DNA of 64,000 nt from Gnetum montanum (GCA_015680685.1 MNCI01025271.1:84492-148491); one strand, 5' to 3'; shown: positions 1 through 12,959, counted from the stretch's first letter. Notes: generated by a model from the letters alone, not told the origin. Made by a program: numbers and translations.

Positions 1-2
1 TC

Positions 3-3000
3 ACCATGAAAGCATACAAAGCTTACATTCTTGAACTTATTAAAGAATTTAAATATGTAACCATTGAACATGTATCTAGGGAAGAAAATTATATTCCCAA
101 TGCACTAGCCTAGATGGCTACCACTTTGGATGTCCCTTTTAAGCACAATGCTTGGGATTCAGAAATCATTATCGAAAAGGTGAAGTCATATTCTATCCCT
201 GATAATATCTCTTCTTTTCAAGTGTTTGTTGATGATGACCATATTTGTAAATTCCTATTTTCTGAAAGAGAATTTAATGATCAAGGAGATACATCCAAGG
301 ATGTTGTGTTCTAAAATAAGATATCTCCTTAAACCACAGTTAGAGAAGCTTTATTTGATGATCTATACACCAAGGCCCTAGATTTATCTAAAAACACTAA
401 TTGGAAAACGTTAGCTCAAACTAAAAAAATTGAAGTTCAAAAGGGAGGAAAATAATACCCTTTTAAAATAGGAGCCTATTTACATCTAGATGAAATACAA
501 AGCATTGTTGACCTATTACATGAATTTAATGATGTTCTGGCTTGGACTTACAAAGACCTTAGGGCTTTAAATCCACTAGTGATGACACATACCATTCCCC
601 TTAGGCTAGAAACAAAACCATTCAGGCAGAAGCTTAGACCTGTGAATCCAAAGATTGAAATCCTTATGAAAGAAAAAATTGATAAACTCCTAGAATCCAA
701 AATAATTTATCCAGTAAAACACTCTTGTTGGATCTCAAACTTAGTACTTGTTAGGAAACGAACTAGTGAGTTAAGGTTATGTATTGGTTTTCGTAACCTT
801 AATACTTCTGGCATCAAGGATAATTATCCACTCCCCCTTATGGAGGAGTTATTGCAAATTGTGAATGGTGCTCAAATGTATTCCTTTTTAGATGGGTATT
901 TAGGATATAACCAAATTTTAGTGAATAAGAAGGACCAATATAAGACAGCTTTTACAAGAAAGTGGGGAACCTTTCAATTTGCTAAAATGCCATTTAGCCT
1001 CATAAATGTTGGCTCTACCTTCCAAAGAGCTATGGACAAAACTTTTGAGGGGCTAATTAGAAAGTGTATTGTTATCTACCTTGATGACTTAATTGTTTTC
1101 TCTAAAGATAGAGGTATGCACCTTAGAGACCTTAGAAATGTTTTTATGAGATGTAGACAATTTGGCATCACCTTGAATGCAAAGAAATACATCTTCGGTG
1201 TTCAAAGTGGTAAATTTCTAGGTCATATAGTGACCAAAGAGGGGATTGCAATTGATCCTGAGCAAGTAAATACAATTTTAGAAATACCATACCCCTTATC
1301 CAAGACTCATCTAAGGGCTTTCTTTGGAAAGATTAATTTTGTTAGACGATTTATCCCAATCTATGCTGAATTAGTTAGACCGCTAAATGACATGCTTAAG
1401 AAAGATAGTAATATGCATTGAACAAATGATAGAAAGAATGTGTTTCTTACTATTAAAGAAGCTATAATTGATGCACCTATCCTAGCTTCTCCTTGGTATG
1501 AAAATGATTTCTACTTATATGCCTTTTCTAGCGATGTTACAGCTGCTGCTATCTTAACCCAAGACATAAACGATCAAGGTGAAAGACCCATAGCTTTCAT
1601 GTCTGCACCTTTAAAGGATGCAAAATTGAGATACTCACCCATAGAGAAGAAATTGTATGCTGTGATAAAAGCCTTCAAGAAATTCCGCTACTACTTGTTA
1701 AACTCAAAATTCTTTGTCATTGTCCCTGATCCAACCACCATTGCTTTAGCCAAATTACAAGATCCTAGTGAGAAATGCACTAAGTGGGTTATGAAGCTCT
1801 AAGAATATGATATTCAATGGAAGGTAGCAAAGTTAGTTAGAGGGATTGGTCTTGCTAAATTAATAGCTAATACTTCAACCTTTGAATATTGTGATGCATC
1901 CATAGATACAGAATCAATTCCTCTACATATATTATCCATCAATGAAGAAAATGATATCCCATTTGCTTCCAATTGGTTGTTTGATCCATGGTATGGGGAT
2001 ATCAAATTTTATTTAACTTTCCATCGTTGTCCCTCAGATTTACCTAAATAGAAAAGAAAGCTCTTAATATCAAAATGTTCTAAATTCGCTCTAATAAATG
2101 GTGAATTATTTAGAAATAACTTCCAAGGGATATACCTTCAGTGTTTAAACCAAGAGCAAGCTAATGAAGCTGTAAAACAATTTCACGATGAAGGACATAT
2201 AGGATACCGCTCATTAGTTCAAAAAATTGTGAGGGCTGGTTATTATTGGCCTACTATGATTAATGATGCTTATAACCTAGTTAAGACGTGTGTTCAATGC
2301 CAAATATTTAAAGGTAAAGATTCCAAGAGTTTGGCCCCGTTACAACCTATAATAGAAACAAGACCATTTTCCCAATGGGCCTTAGATTTTATTGGAGTGA
2401 TCAATCCTTTATCTACCATCCTACATAACTTTATTTTGACAGCCACTGATTATTATACACATTGGTTAGAGGTGAAAGCAACCAAAAATGCATCATCTTG
2501 TGAGGTCATTCGCTTCTTAGAAAATGATATAATCCCTAGATATGATTATCCATATGCTTTAGTAGTTGATAATGGGCCTGCCTTCATTTCCATAGAGTTT
2601 ACAAATTGGGCTAGAGATCATAACATCATTGTCAAGGCAGTAACCGAATATTACCCACAAGGTAATGTCTTGGCTGATTCTTCCAACAAAATTATATTAG
2701 ATGGGATTAAAAAGTTGGTAGCTCAAAATCCACGAACTTGGCACGAACAATTAAAATGGGTAGTTTGGGCTGATAGGATTCATTACAAAGAATCGATCAA
2801 GACTACACCATATGATTTAGCATACGGACAGGAACCCATATTGCCAATTAATTTACAGATCCCTACATATCAATTCTTCTTGGACTACTTACCAACTAAC
2901 GAGCATCTAATATCACGAGCATGTGACATTTTGAACTTAGAACTTAAAAGGTTTAAAGAAATCGAAAATATGTGTGGTCATCAACAAATTGTCAAGAGAT

Positions 3001-3260
3001 GGTTCGATAAAAAATATGCGACTAAAAATTTTCAAGTAGGTGATCTAGTCCTTAAGAGAGATAGAGCGTCTGGTCAAACTGGCCCTCAAACTAAGTTTTC
3101 ACCTATGTGGTCAGGTCCATTCCAAATTGTAGACATCACTGCCCCAAATGTGTTTAAGATTGCTGATTTGCAAGGATATAGGTTGAATAGGAATTTTAAT
3201 GCATTTCATTTGAAACATTTCTACTCAGGTACCCCACGTGGGCATCTGGTAGATTCTTAG
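3..3260 (+). pseudogene. gypsy pol polyprotein, copy A (RNase H tail-RT-RNase H-integrase), broken by stops
   Basis: One reading frame (codons starting at multiples of three) stays homologous to pol from base 3 to the stop at 3258. It is cut by at least seven stop codons, at 111, 312, 330, 453, 1419, 1800 and 2049. Domains in order: C-terminal end of an RNase H-like domain (EHVSREEN), RT at about 590-1400 with FLDGYLGYNQI and the catalytic YLDD, RNase H at about 1440-1800, and integrase at about 2150-3000 with an H..H..CxxC zinc finger and the first two Asp residues of the DDE triad (ALDFIG, VVDNGPAF). The third catalytic residue, normally Glu in GNxxAESSNK, is Asp here (LADSSNK). The product would copy element RNA into cDNA and integrate it. 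The ORF ends shortly after an AFHLKHFY motif, as in copy B. Confidence 0.9.
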
Positions 3261-4494
3261 TTGCATGTTTTCTTCCCCTTTTTCATTGCATTTCATATGT
3301 ATATTATTGCATTTTCATATTTTGCTTGCATTTCCATCATTTCTTTCTTAGCATATTGTTTTGATTATTGTGTTCTTCATATGATTTTAATAATCATTGG
3401 TCATTTGAGTTACTTGATATTGGGTCATCTTAACACCATTGGAAAATAATGTAGGTATAATCTAACTTACTATTACTATAATATAATGCTATAAAATCCA
3501 CTCTATATTTTATACCGTGACTCTTTCCAATTGATTCCAAGGTTTCAATTTATTTGTTATGNNNNNNNNNNNNNNNNNNNNNNNNNNNNNNNNNNNNNNN
3601 NNNNNNNNNNNNNNNNNNNNNNNNNNNNNNNNNNNNNNNNNNNNNNNNNNNNNNNNNNNNNNNNNNNNNNNNNNNNNNNNNNNNNNNNNNNNNNNNNNNN
3701 NNNNNNNNNNNNNNTGAAGTGTGTTCATTTCTACTTGAGAACCCTTAGCCACCCAGGAGACCTGCTATGATGCCACCAATCAAAGGCACATACACGAGGG
3801 TTGAATTGCACCATGGGCAAAGTTTCCAAAAGGACTATTCTCTTTGGCAGTGTAGCTAATCGGCCAGAATTATGTTGGAATTCCTACCTCAAGAATGAAG
3901 TACACCATGAGCAAAGTTTCCTTTAAAAAAAACAAAACAAAAAATGAGGACCATGTTCATTGGCAGTGTAATAAGTTCTTAAGTGTGATGGGGTCCAACA
4001 GCAATCTTCACCCTAACCTCCATTTCCCCTTTTAAATTTAAGTTTCCAAAAAGACACAGAAAAAACCAAGGAAAAATATGAAAGTTGTGGCTTACTATGA
4101 TCTAACATGAGTTTTAGCTCATCCTCCTCATTAAGTTTTGTATAAGTCACTTGCCCAAAATAGTCTGCATACTTTTACTGTTACCTTGTGAGAATATTGA
4201 GAATGAGAGCTTAAGTATATATCTACATATATATATATAATTACACATATAAATCTATAGATCTTAGTTAAAATAACAATAAATTATATATTTAGATTTT
4301 AATGGTTGTTTGGATGAGCTATGTCAATGTCTTTTTCGATTATTTGGTTATTTTGATCATGTTTAGAACATTATAGTTTACTTTCAAGTTTGCATTTCTT
4401 GTTTCATGTTGTTTTTGTTTTCCCATAATTTGCATTTTCATTCAAAATTTTCTAGTTCTTGCACTTGCATGCAATCTGTAGTTTGGGGGCTAAG
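3261..4494 (+). other. 3' untranslated region and polypurine tract of copy A
   Basis: No coding similarity is seen between the pol stop and the LTR. The stretch holds a 153-base N gap (3562-3714) and AT-rich sequence. It closes with the G-run TTTGGGGGCTAAG directly before the LTR, the position and composition expected of the plus-strand primer. Copy B has TTTGGGGGGCTAAA at the same place (48631-48644), which supports the call. Confidence 0.7.
3562..3714. other. assembly gap (153 Ns)
   Basis: A run of 153 undetermined bases inside the 3' UTR of copy A. Any open frame running through it is an artefact. Confidence 0.99.
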
Positions 4495-5703
4495 TGTTGA
4501 GGCCAACCCCACCCATGCTAGGCATAGGGCCTTGTTTGAACAAGTTCAATATCTGAAAAAAAAATCAGAAGTCATACAGTATTGACATATCAAGTCCTTT
4601 AAAATTAAAATAATAATAATAATAATAAAAATGGAAAAAATTAAAAAATAATAAAATAATAAAATTATAAAATAGAGCACCATAAGCTTGCGCATGGCCA
4701 TTGTCCATGTGTTTGTGGGCTTCGATGGCCCATAAACAATAGATGAACAAGCATCCACCCATGACTCATGACCCATGATGATTATCTTGTTTTCTTTTTT
4801 TTTTCTTTCTCGCGGCGATATGAGGAAAAAGCCAAAAATAATACCCGGCAAAGGCTACTGGTAGTTTAGGGTTAGGGTCTTTCTCTTGTCAGGCCACTAT
4901 TTAGAGGGAAGAGCCAATAGCTAGCCGAGAGGGGGCAAAGGGATTTCTCTCAGGATAATCAGGGGAGAGGTGAGCATCTCTCTTTGTTCCTATGTGGTCC
5001 TCCTACCTGGCGATGATAGACGGAAGACGGCAGACACAGGAGCGTAGCATATGCGGTAGAGTGCACGGCAACGGTCATCACTTGACCTCCCCTCCCCTAC
5101 TCCAGCCGGTAGGGCATGTGACGTGAACAAGGCATCGTTACAAGCAGTGGCCTCTCTCATGGAGTAGTGCAAATGGTGCATGACGGACCATAGGCTGTAA
5201 GTAACCACGTACGATAGCGGCTAGTTATGCATGGTGGTCTGGTGCACGTCAACAGGGGTATCCATAACGGCCTTGTGAGCATCATAGGTGGCGATCATTT
5301 GGTAGCAACAAACTCCTCTAAACTGCAGTGGGAAGTCCTCTTATCTCCCTTGCAAGTAGTTGCTACAGTAGAAAAATCTATCTCTACCACAAGGGCAGCA
5401 ACAGCAGTAGCAACCGCATACTGAAAGCACCTTTTGCAGTGGGACTGATAAAATTTAAACTTTTGAATTATTTATCATCCTAGAAATTGCACAAATTATT
5501 TTGAGTTTCCAATATTAAATTAAATTTAAGTTTTAAATATTTTGCTTTAAAATATTATTATTATTCTTGTTTTGTCCCATAGCCCTTTCCAGCTAAGACT
5601 ATTCCCAGGTTTCCGTACCCATACGGGAGGCACCCTACGTGATAGTCTCCTAAAATGAGTTTTCACAGGTATTGGCAACGTGTCCAAAATTTATGCATCA
5701 ATA
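4495..5703 (+). repeat. 3' LTR of gypsy copy A
   Basis: It starts TGTTGAGGCC right after the polypurine tract. The end is placed at ATCAATA (5697-5703), where copy B and the minus-strand LTR at 61732 have ATCAACA; the canonical terminal CA appears mutated to TA. The last 130 bases (a gggaggcaccct segment, gagttttt and gtccaaaattta) match the reverse complement of 61730-61860 closely. The middle (about 4850-5440) is markedly GC-richer than its surroundings. No promoter element is clear enough to call. Confidence 0.75.
4606..4632. repeat. (TAA)n microsatellite inside LTR A
   Basis: A short run of TAA/AAT triplets lies in the AT-rich early part of the LTR, followed by more A-rich sequence to about 4670. 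Confidence 0.7.
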
Positions 5704-6215
5704 AGGAGGAATATGGTAACTGGTTTTCTTCCAGGTTATTTGAAGAGAATGCATGAGCTCATGGTGCTAGATCTTGACTATAATATGTTTGAATGGGTAG
5801 TCAATTTCCCAGAGCTGTAGGTGTCAGACCTCTCCAACAACCAACAACCAAGAAAGGGTTAGATTATTTTGATGTGCATGTGATAGAAGGCAACAACGTG
5901 ATAGACCTGTTGAGGAACAATCTCACCGGTGAGAGTCCAGAAACCACAGGAGCACTAACTACCTTGAGACTACTAAGTTTATCCAATAATAGGTTGATTG
6001 GGCACATCTGGAAGAGTCAACTTTAAGATGCAACAATTTATCTGGAAAAATTCCAATGCAATTAATTAAACTTTTTGAGTGTTCTAAATGTTTTTCATAA
6101 CATTTTGTGGTAGAATTTCCAAAAGCAGATAATTTTCCACATTTGATGAAAGTTTGTTTGGAGAGATTGAATGTTTGTGTGGATTTCCTACATACACTAA
6201 GTTTTGTACCCACTT
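5704..6215 (+). pseudogene. LRR receptor-like protein fragment (C-terminal leucine-rich repeats)
   Basis: Three-frame reading of the plus strand gives successive plant-type LRR units: a segment with LMVLDLDYNMFE near 5760, VIDLLRNNLTGE near 5900, and LRLLSLSNNRLIG near 5970. These are followed by a LSGKIP turn and the typical closing cap of LRR receptor-like proteins (TFDESLFGE...LCGFPTYTK, about 6145-6200). Such proteins are extracellular, membrane-anchored receptors. The reading frame changes at least three times and has stops, so this is a dead fragment. It has no kinase or transmembrane segment. Its left side touches the end of the copy A LTR, so the upstream exon sequence may lie beyond that element, outside the window. 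Confidence 0.72.
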
Positions 6216-8204
6216 CTCTTCCTTCTCATTAGCAATCTGGAGCTTGGTTACACATATCTCTACCTTTAGTTTTCATCTTGATTCATTGGTCATTAATTTT
6301 GACTTTAGTTTCTACCATAAATCAAAATTGATGCAAAAATTAATGAGTTGTCTTATTATCTGCATCATTTTCTAGAAGATCCTCTTATCACATGATAAGT
6401 CCTCTATATTAATGTTTTACATCTGAAACATCAACCCCACTCATCATATTATTGATCTAAGTGTCAAATCATCTTTTTAGGGTTATCTTCATGACTTCTT
6501 TTGAATTGACATTAAAAATGACCACTAGCATCATTCTTTAGATCACTTTCTATGTTTTGCTCATTGTCTTTGTGAAATTGATATACAAACTAATGTAATG
6601 TGTCCTTTCTTGTGTCATTGCTATTATCATTTCTAGGCTTAAAAAAGTTGTAATAATTAACATCATTAGTTTTTTGCATATTATCTATATTTCTCAAGGT
6701 TTCTCAATGTATCTTTATTTTTCCTAAGTACTTTATTTGCGTAATTCTCTTTCCCACAAAACCTTTATTATCTCTATCAATCTTGTATAAGGTTTTTGTT
6801 TATTCATATTTTTCCTAAGCACTCTATTTGCATAATTCTCTTCTTCATAAAACCTTTATTATCTCTATCAATCTTGTATAAGTGTTTTGTTTATTCATTT
6901 TACCCATATACCTGAGAAATAAAGTTACGGTTCTTCCTCTTTATTTCATTTCTAGATTCTAGTTGTTTGCATGTTTTAGTTTCTTTATTATTGATCTTGT
7001 AATTACCATTCTTGATTATATTACCTTTCATTCTCACTACAACACTAGGTATAACATCATTAGTAAAAAAAAGTGAAATGAATTTTTTTTTGAAAATCTC
7101 TATTTTTTATAGCAAAAATATATACTAGTTTGGAATAAAACATTTTGTCATTTATATGTCTATGTTGGTTCTAGCATGCACTTTGAACTTTCACACTTTA
7201 CCAACATTTATTACTCATGTTGTGGATTTTAAATAATAAGAAAAAATGAATTCTACAAACCAAAATTTAAAGTAATTAGAGCTCATGTCTACATATGGAA
7301 GTACAAAAAATTGAAGTGAAAACATGAAGATAAAAGGAAAAAGTTAAATATAAAGAAAGATAACTTACAATTTTTTGTAACATAGAAACAAAAACCTTGT
7401 AAATTTTTTTTAAAATTTTAGATCATATGGGATAATATAGGAAAATATATTTACTTTTTTCTTTATTAAAAGATTGATGGATGGATGCAATAATAGAATA
7501 ACCCCAATCTTTGTCCCTTCATTAGTTATAATGGCTCCATCAAATGCCTATAATACATAAGCATATTATGTTCTATTTTCATTAAGAAGCAACAATATTG
7601 ATTTGATTATAAAATTTCTCTCCATATTCATCAATTGATTATTTATCACATTCATCAACATTCACCAATTTATCAAGGTTTCATGCATCATTATACTTCA
7701 TTGTATTTCAGGAAGTCTAAAAATCACATTTGGGATTACTTTTTGTAATGAATTTTAACTGTCAATTCAAGTCAAAATTTTATAAATAAGTAGATTGTTC
7801 GGAGAGCTTTATATCAAGTATTCACTTATTCCATAACTCTTTCAAATTACAAATATATTTATTTCATAAATCACCAATTTCTATCATGGATGTTGAACAA
7901 TTTTATTCAAGACTTTTCAAGATAGATTTTAATCATAAAATAAATTTCAATTGATCTAAAATTTTACACGCTTATAGAATGCATAATGAGCTTTCCAACA
8001 AGCCCACGATCAGCCCAAAACTCATATAGATTGCAAAGATATCATATATACAAAATTAGAAAAAATTTAGTTTTTTTATAGTTGGGCCTCCCACATTATT
8101 CAGCAAATCAGGTTGCTAAAAAAATCCTACAAAATAAAAAATTCTTTTGAATCTTCTTACTTCAATAAAAAAACCAATAATCTAAATAGTACAAATAATT
8201 ATTC
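6216..8204. other. AT-rich intergenic DNA with no recognisable gene
   Basis: No frame on either strand gives protein similarity I recognise. It contains a 91-bp direct duplication (listed separately) and otherwise low-complexity AT-rich sequence. It is probably decayed transposon sequence, but I cannot assign a family. Confidence 0.5.
6719..6900. repeat. 91-bp direct tandem duplication
   Basis: Two copies begin at about 6721 and 6812 with TTCCTAAG. Both contain ACCTTTATTATCTCTATC and run to TTTGTTTATTCAT. They differ at roughly ten positions, so the duplication is old. Confidence 0.85.
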
Positions 8205-8350
8205 TCGTAATGCAAACTTAGATGCATATTTATAGGTGAATTATCTTCTCCATCTTCTTTTACTATAGCAAAATTTATTGTCTTTCTATTTATAATATTT
8301 TTATATAAAGTTTTAGTTTTAGTTTCATGATATTGAGTATTAGTTGTTAG
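8205..8350 (+). repeat. dispersed direct repeat, left copy (flanks the LINE)
   Basis: About 145 bp here align with 11745-11900: shared blocks include AGATGCATAT/AAATGCATAT, GTGAATTaTCTTCT, ATATTTTTATATAAA and TTTTAGTTT. The two copies are in the same orientation with the LINE body between them. Identity is estimated by eye at about two thirds. The nature of the repeat is unknown. Confidence 0.55.
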
Positions 8351-8619
8351 TTACATGGTAACATGGCAATAATTACAAATCAACCATATTCCAAAAATGT
8401 ATAGGTCCTTTAAGGTGTGGATTTCTTAACATTGACGCTGGAATTGCAAATAAATTGATTCTTTTGAATAGTATTAGCTTATTTGATAGCTTTGATATTT
8501 TTGGTTTTGTTAAAAACTTGTGAAGATGTTGGTTCTGAAATTTTTGTAGTTTCTTGATTTATTAAATTTGTTTCAAGAAATACAAGAGTAGGGCAAAGAG
8601 GGAGACCTTCTTGGAGCAT

Positions 8620-11560
8620 TGCAATGCTAGTGAAAAAATCTCTTGAAAATTGTGTACTTTAAAAAAATTGATGATCATAAACAATTTGTTTGACTTAAAA
8701 TCTTATGTTAGCATGGTTGTGCTTTTCTTACCATATGCTATTTTTCTCCTAAAGATGATACATTGTACGATTATATAGGGTTATCTTGCAATCATCCTTT
8801 TTAGTTCTTACATGGAGATATTGTAGCAAAAGGCTCAATATTTATTTATGGAAATTGTAATGCAAGGATAGATTCATAGCAAAGAAAAATTATTAAATGA
8901 CAACATAATGTTGGCAGCTTAGACAAGATCATAGTTAAACACAATATTTTGCAGATGCCACTTTCAATAAGATAGGTCAACAACTATTAGAATGGAATAC
9001 AATTTTTAATCTTATGATTTGCAATAGTTTTGTTAGATTTTCTTAATATTCATCATTTACTTTCACATGACATCAAGGTAACTCTTACATTGATTTGCTT
9101 TTATGTTCTTATAAAGATACTGATTTTATTGAGAAGTTGAAATTTGAGAAGATTCAGTGGAGTCTTGTCATCATCATGTAGAACTTTTGTTGCAAATTCA
9201 ATTTGTGTCTCACATAACAAAAAATAACAATAGACAATAATTCTAAGTACATAATCACCCCAAAAATTAAGGAAAAATATATGAATGCAATACAAAACAA
9301 ATAGACTCTTGAAAGATGACATAAGGAGCTTGATCAAATTTTGTTTACAACAACTAAGCAAGTTATGTGTTTATAACAATAAGGGGCTCAAAAGACTTGG
9401 TTTGATGAGGATTGTGTGTAGGTTAGGCAAAATATTAAGAATGCAAATAAGAGTCACAAAGTTTAGTTAAGGCATATAAATTCTTAATTAAAACTGATAG
9501 AAGGAAATTTATCAAGGAGCAGCAGGAATGTTTTTGTTACACCATTAGAAAGAAACCTAGATAGTTTTTAAAATGTTTTCGTAATAAAACCTCTTTATCA
9601 TTTAATTTTTCTTTTCAAGATGTTCGCTGATTTTACACTAAGCTATTTACACAAGAAGATGATAATTCTCCTACTATTGTACATTGAGCACCTCTCTAAT
9701 TTACTCTTTAGGAAGTCATAGAGGGTATTAAAAAGCTAACATCTAGAAATGTTGTATATTCAAATGGTTTATATGCAGAATTATTAAAGTGGGTAGGATC
9801 TACTCTTCATAGGAAAATTTGGCATAAATTAAATTTAGCAATGGAGTAAGGATTAAATAAACATTGAAAAACTAGTAAAGTTATTTTATTATATAAAAAG
9901 AATGATAAACCTAATTTGAACAATTATCGAATAATTTTTGTGAGTAACATATTTGCTAAGTTGTTGGGTATTCTTCTAGAAAAGAGAATTAGTTCTTAGG
10001 TTGAAGCTAACTAGGTCAGGGCAAGGTGTTAAGCATGTTTTAGACAAAATCACTCCATCATTGATCACATAATTACTCTTAGACACTGCATGATGTTTAC
10101 AAAAAAATGTTAATGAAAAAGTTTTTATTTATTTTATTATTTTTGAAAAAGCATATGATTCAATGATCCATACAAAAATATGTTTGCCTTGCATAAAATT
10201 GGTCTCCATTCAATTTGATTATAGCCACTCAAAGATTATATAAGGACTTATTATTAAAATTACAGACAATAATTCAGAGAAAAACGTTTCAATTCCATAG
10301 CAAAATTGGAGTTATGAAAGGTTATCCACTTTCTTCAACTCTCTTTAGGATCTTTATTGATGAAATGCAAGAATGGTTGTGTAATGGGTAAGATAGTCAT
10401 GTTATCAAAATTGGATCCCAAGTAGTGAATTTTCTTGTATATGTAGATGATGTACCTTAATCTTCATTACTGCAAAAGGTATGAAAAATATGTTGCAAAT
10501 TTTAGAAAATTATTATCATTCATATGATCTTCAAGTGAAAGTAGAAAAAACCAAATTTATGATATGGGATATAAGAGATACCTATTATAACTTCCATTTT
10601 AGAGGTACCAATGTGCAAAGACTAGACTCTTTTAAATATCTAGGTCTTGTTTATATGGGCAATTACATGTGGGGGAAGTACATCAAAGAAAAATGTTAGG
10701 AGGTTGCAAGGATTTAGGACTCTTGACTTAGAAGGTCAGAAAATAATTTTTTCATACTATCATCTCTCCTATTGTATTGCATGTATGTGTTGTTTGGGGA
10801 TTTGGACTCAATGCTAAACTTTAAAAAGACATTGAAAAAGTGCAAAAAACCTTTCTTCTCGATGAGTTAAAGGTGAAGATGTAAATACTTTGCTCAATGT
10901 TATTATGTGAGTAGGAGCCTTGTGCTAATTCAATGCATACACTCATAGCTTACATATCTCCAAACAAAACAAATTCTCTAAAGTAGTTTTTGAGAATTCA
11001 CAAGATCATGGTTGGTATTTTCAAAGAATGCAATTGTTGAAAGAATGGATTATCTCTTGGGAGGACATGTAGCAAAATCCTAGGCATATTCGCCAACTAG
11101 TTAAGTAAAAGATTTTAACAGAAATGTCGTCTAATGTGGAAAGTAAGAGACAATTATATTTACACTGCATTAGATTTAATAAACTATATATAGAAGCTCC
11201 CTATTTCTCAACTGCTATTCCAATCAACTATTAAAATGCTATCAGCAAGCTTCACTTAAGTTCTCATCATCTTAAGATTATAAATGGAAGATGAATTCAA
11301 CTCCACCATGAAGAGTACATTTATAGGCTATGTAAATTAAGAGCCTTTGAAGATGACTTACATGTGTTTCCTTCTTATGCTATGGCTACCCATTTGAGAC
11401 AACATTATAATGTTACAGCAAAAAACTTATATAATTTTTTTTATGCCCCCACTAGTGCTTGGTCAATTTGTAGAATTTATCTTTATTTTTCATCACAATG
11501 TAATATTTATCCAATAAATTCATTGGGTCTTTAGATGTAATGAAGCTTCATTTCATTTCA
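8620..11560 (+). mobile_element. non-LTR retrotransposon (LINE), broken, endonuclease plus RT
   Basis: Reading across frames on the plus strand gives a LINE ORF in the right order. First comes an apurinic-type endonuclease (about 8660-9150; a GNCNARID segment at about 8855 and HQGNSYIDLLLCS at about 9073). Then comes RT: fingers with KVILLYKKNDKPNLNNYRI near 9880, HSIIDHIITLRH near 10050, FEKAYDS near 10150, KIGVMKG.PLSSTLF near 10305, and YVDD near 10440. A C-terminal region continues to about 11500. No RNase H was seen. The DFxKAFDxVP-like and GVKQGxPLSPTLF-like motifs fit a non-L1 LINE lineage, but I cannot fix the clade. Dozens of stops and frameshifts make it dead. The 3' end carries a TTTCA-repeat tail near 11550. 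Confidence 0.82.
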
Positions 11561-11744
11561 TTTCTTAAGAGACATGCAGTTAACTCTAGAATTCAACTTT
11601 GAGAAAATGTATATTTTTGTATATACAATATTAAGGATTGATTTTCTTTATACAATTTTATTTGACTTTACTTCATCATTATTCTTATTTCTTCAATTTA
11701 ACGTCTACATAAGAAAGCATCTTACATATTATAAAAAAGTTGTT
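11561..11744. other. AT-rich spacer after the LINE tail
   Basis: Only short low-complexity open frames are present and nothing is recognisable. Confidence 0.4.
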
Positions 11745-11900
11745 CTTTTAATCAAAAGTCAAATGCATATGTATAAGTGAATTGTCTTCTTCACTTATTT
11801 TTCTATAGAAAGTTTACTATATTTTTAGGCTATATTTATAACATTTTTATATAAAATTTTAGTTTGAGTATCATAATATTAAACATTGATTGGTAGTAAG
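11745..11900 (+). repeat. dispersed direct repeat, right copy (flanks the LINE)
   Basis: This is the partner of 8205-8350. The similarity starts near TCAAATGCATATGTATAAG and fades after the TTTTAGTTTGAG block. It lies about 190 bp past the LINE tail. Confidence 0.55.
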
Positions 11901-12129
11901 ATAGTTGTCTCATACACCATTGTACTCAAAGGTGCTAAGTTCAAAACTCAATATTGACATCCCTTTTCATGTACTATGTTGCCAACCTAGGAATGTGTTA
12001 CCAAAAGATATTTTTATTACTTTAAATTTTCTATTAGCATTGTAATTTATGCGAATTTATGTTGTTTCATCATCACCACTATTGTTATCTTGTTAATTAA
12101 GAATGTTCAACATTTCACTTGCTAGAAGA

Positions 12130-12600
12130 AAGGTATGGTCTTAGCATCTCTCTAATTACTCCATCTATCACACATCACATTTAATTTCATCATTATCTTT
12201 ATTATTATCCTATCAATATAAGGTCAATTATTTAACATAGAAAAGTCAAGATTAGAAAATTCTTTGCTCCAAATGCCTTATCCCCTATGTTACATTCAAC
12301 TTCATTCTATATTACTTCATATATCACTTCATATTCAATTTGATCATTATCATCTTTATAATTTTTTTATCCTTATGCCCTCTACCACATTCAACTTCAT
12401 TTTATATTACTTCATATATCACATCATATTCAATTTCATCATTATCATCTTTACTATTCTCTTATCTACATAAACTCAATCATCTGCCATAGAAAAGTCA
12501 AGCATTATCCTTCCTTTGAATTACCTTATCCTCTATGACCATGTTCATCTTTATCATAGTCATGCATCTCAACTTAAGAAAAGTCAAGTTATTAAACATA
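12130..12600. repeat. degenerate minisatellite, about 95-bp unit
   Basis: Two well-matched copies begin at about 12292 and 12387 with ACATTCAACTTCATT and run through ATATTACTTCATATATCAC and ATTATCATCTTTA. A weaker third copy precedes them near 12165. A second motif, catagaaaagtcaag, recurs near 12237 and 12489 and, in changed form, near 12575, giving a looser higher-order period of about 250 bp. Open frames here are repeat artefacts. Confidence 0.7.
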
Positions 12601-12959
12601 GCATCTATACAAATAAATGCAAGTGTTTATGGTAATTTTTTCATGGTTAGTTTTCAAAATGAGATGCGAATGATATGATGTGTTTTCCTCTGTCAAATGT
12701 TTTAACTATTAAATGTAATTTTTTGAGGTTTCACATTTTAAGGTTAAGATGGGGACAAAAACGATGCTAAATTTCATTGATAGTTATCTCTACATGCACA
12801 TCATGGCATTTAAAGAATTTGACAAAAAAATGAATAAGACTTTAACATTCTCTTTGTTCAAGTCTATTTACTTCATTACAATTTGGTTGGTTGTTTGCGG
12901 TCCAATTCTTGGGTTGGGTTGAAAAGAATTAATTGTGAGAGGTCGAAATGGTGGAAAAA

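Larger units (their letters stand above)
1..5703 (+). mobile_element. 3' part of a Ty3/gypsy LTR retrotransposon (copy A)
   Basis: The left window edge cuts this element inside an RNase H-like domain. From there the plus strand reads RNase H tail, RT, RNase H and integrase, then a 1.2-kb untranslated stretch (with an N gap), a G-rich polypurine tract and a 3' LTR ending at about 5703. The pol proteins, the polypurine tract and the LTR ends (TGTTGA at the start, ATCAA(C/T)A at the end) match the better-delimited copy B at 40677-55807, so the two belong to one family or two close ones. The 5' LTR, gag and protease lie outside the window, so the target duplication cannot be tested. Several in-frame stops show it is inactive. 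Confidence 0.88.

Noticed and set aside
3510-3770. Open frames crossing the N gap
   Set aside because: They exist only because Ns translate to unknown residues.
4546-5424. Short ORFs inside the copy A LTR
   Set aside because: No homology; they lie within an LTR whose ends are defined by comparison.
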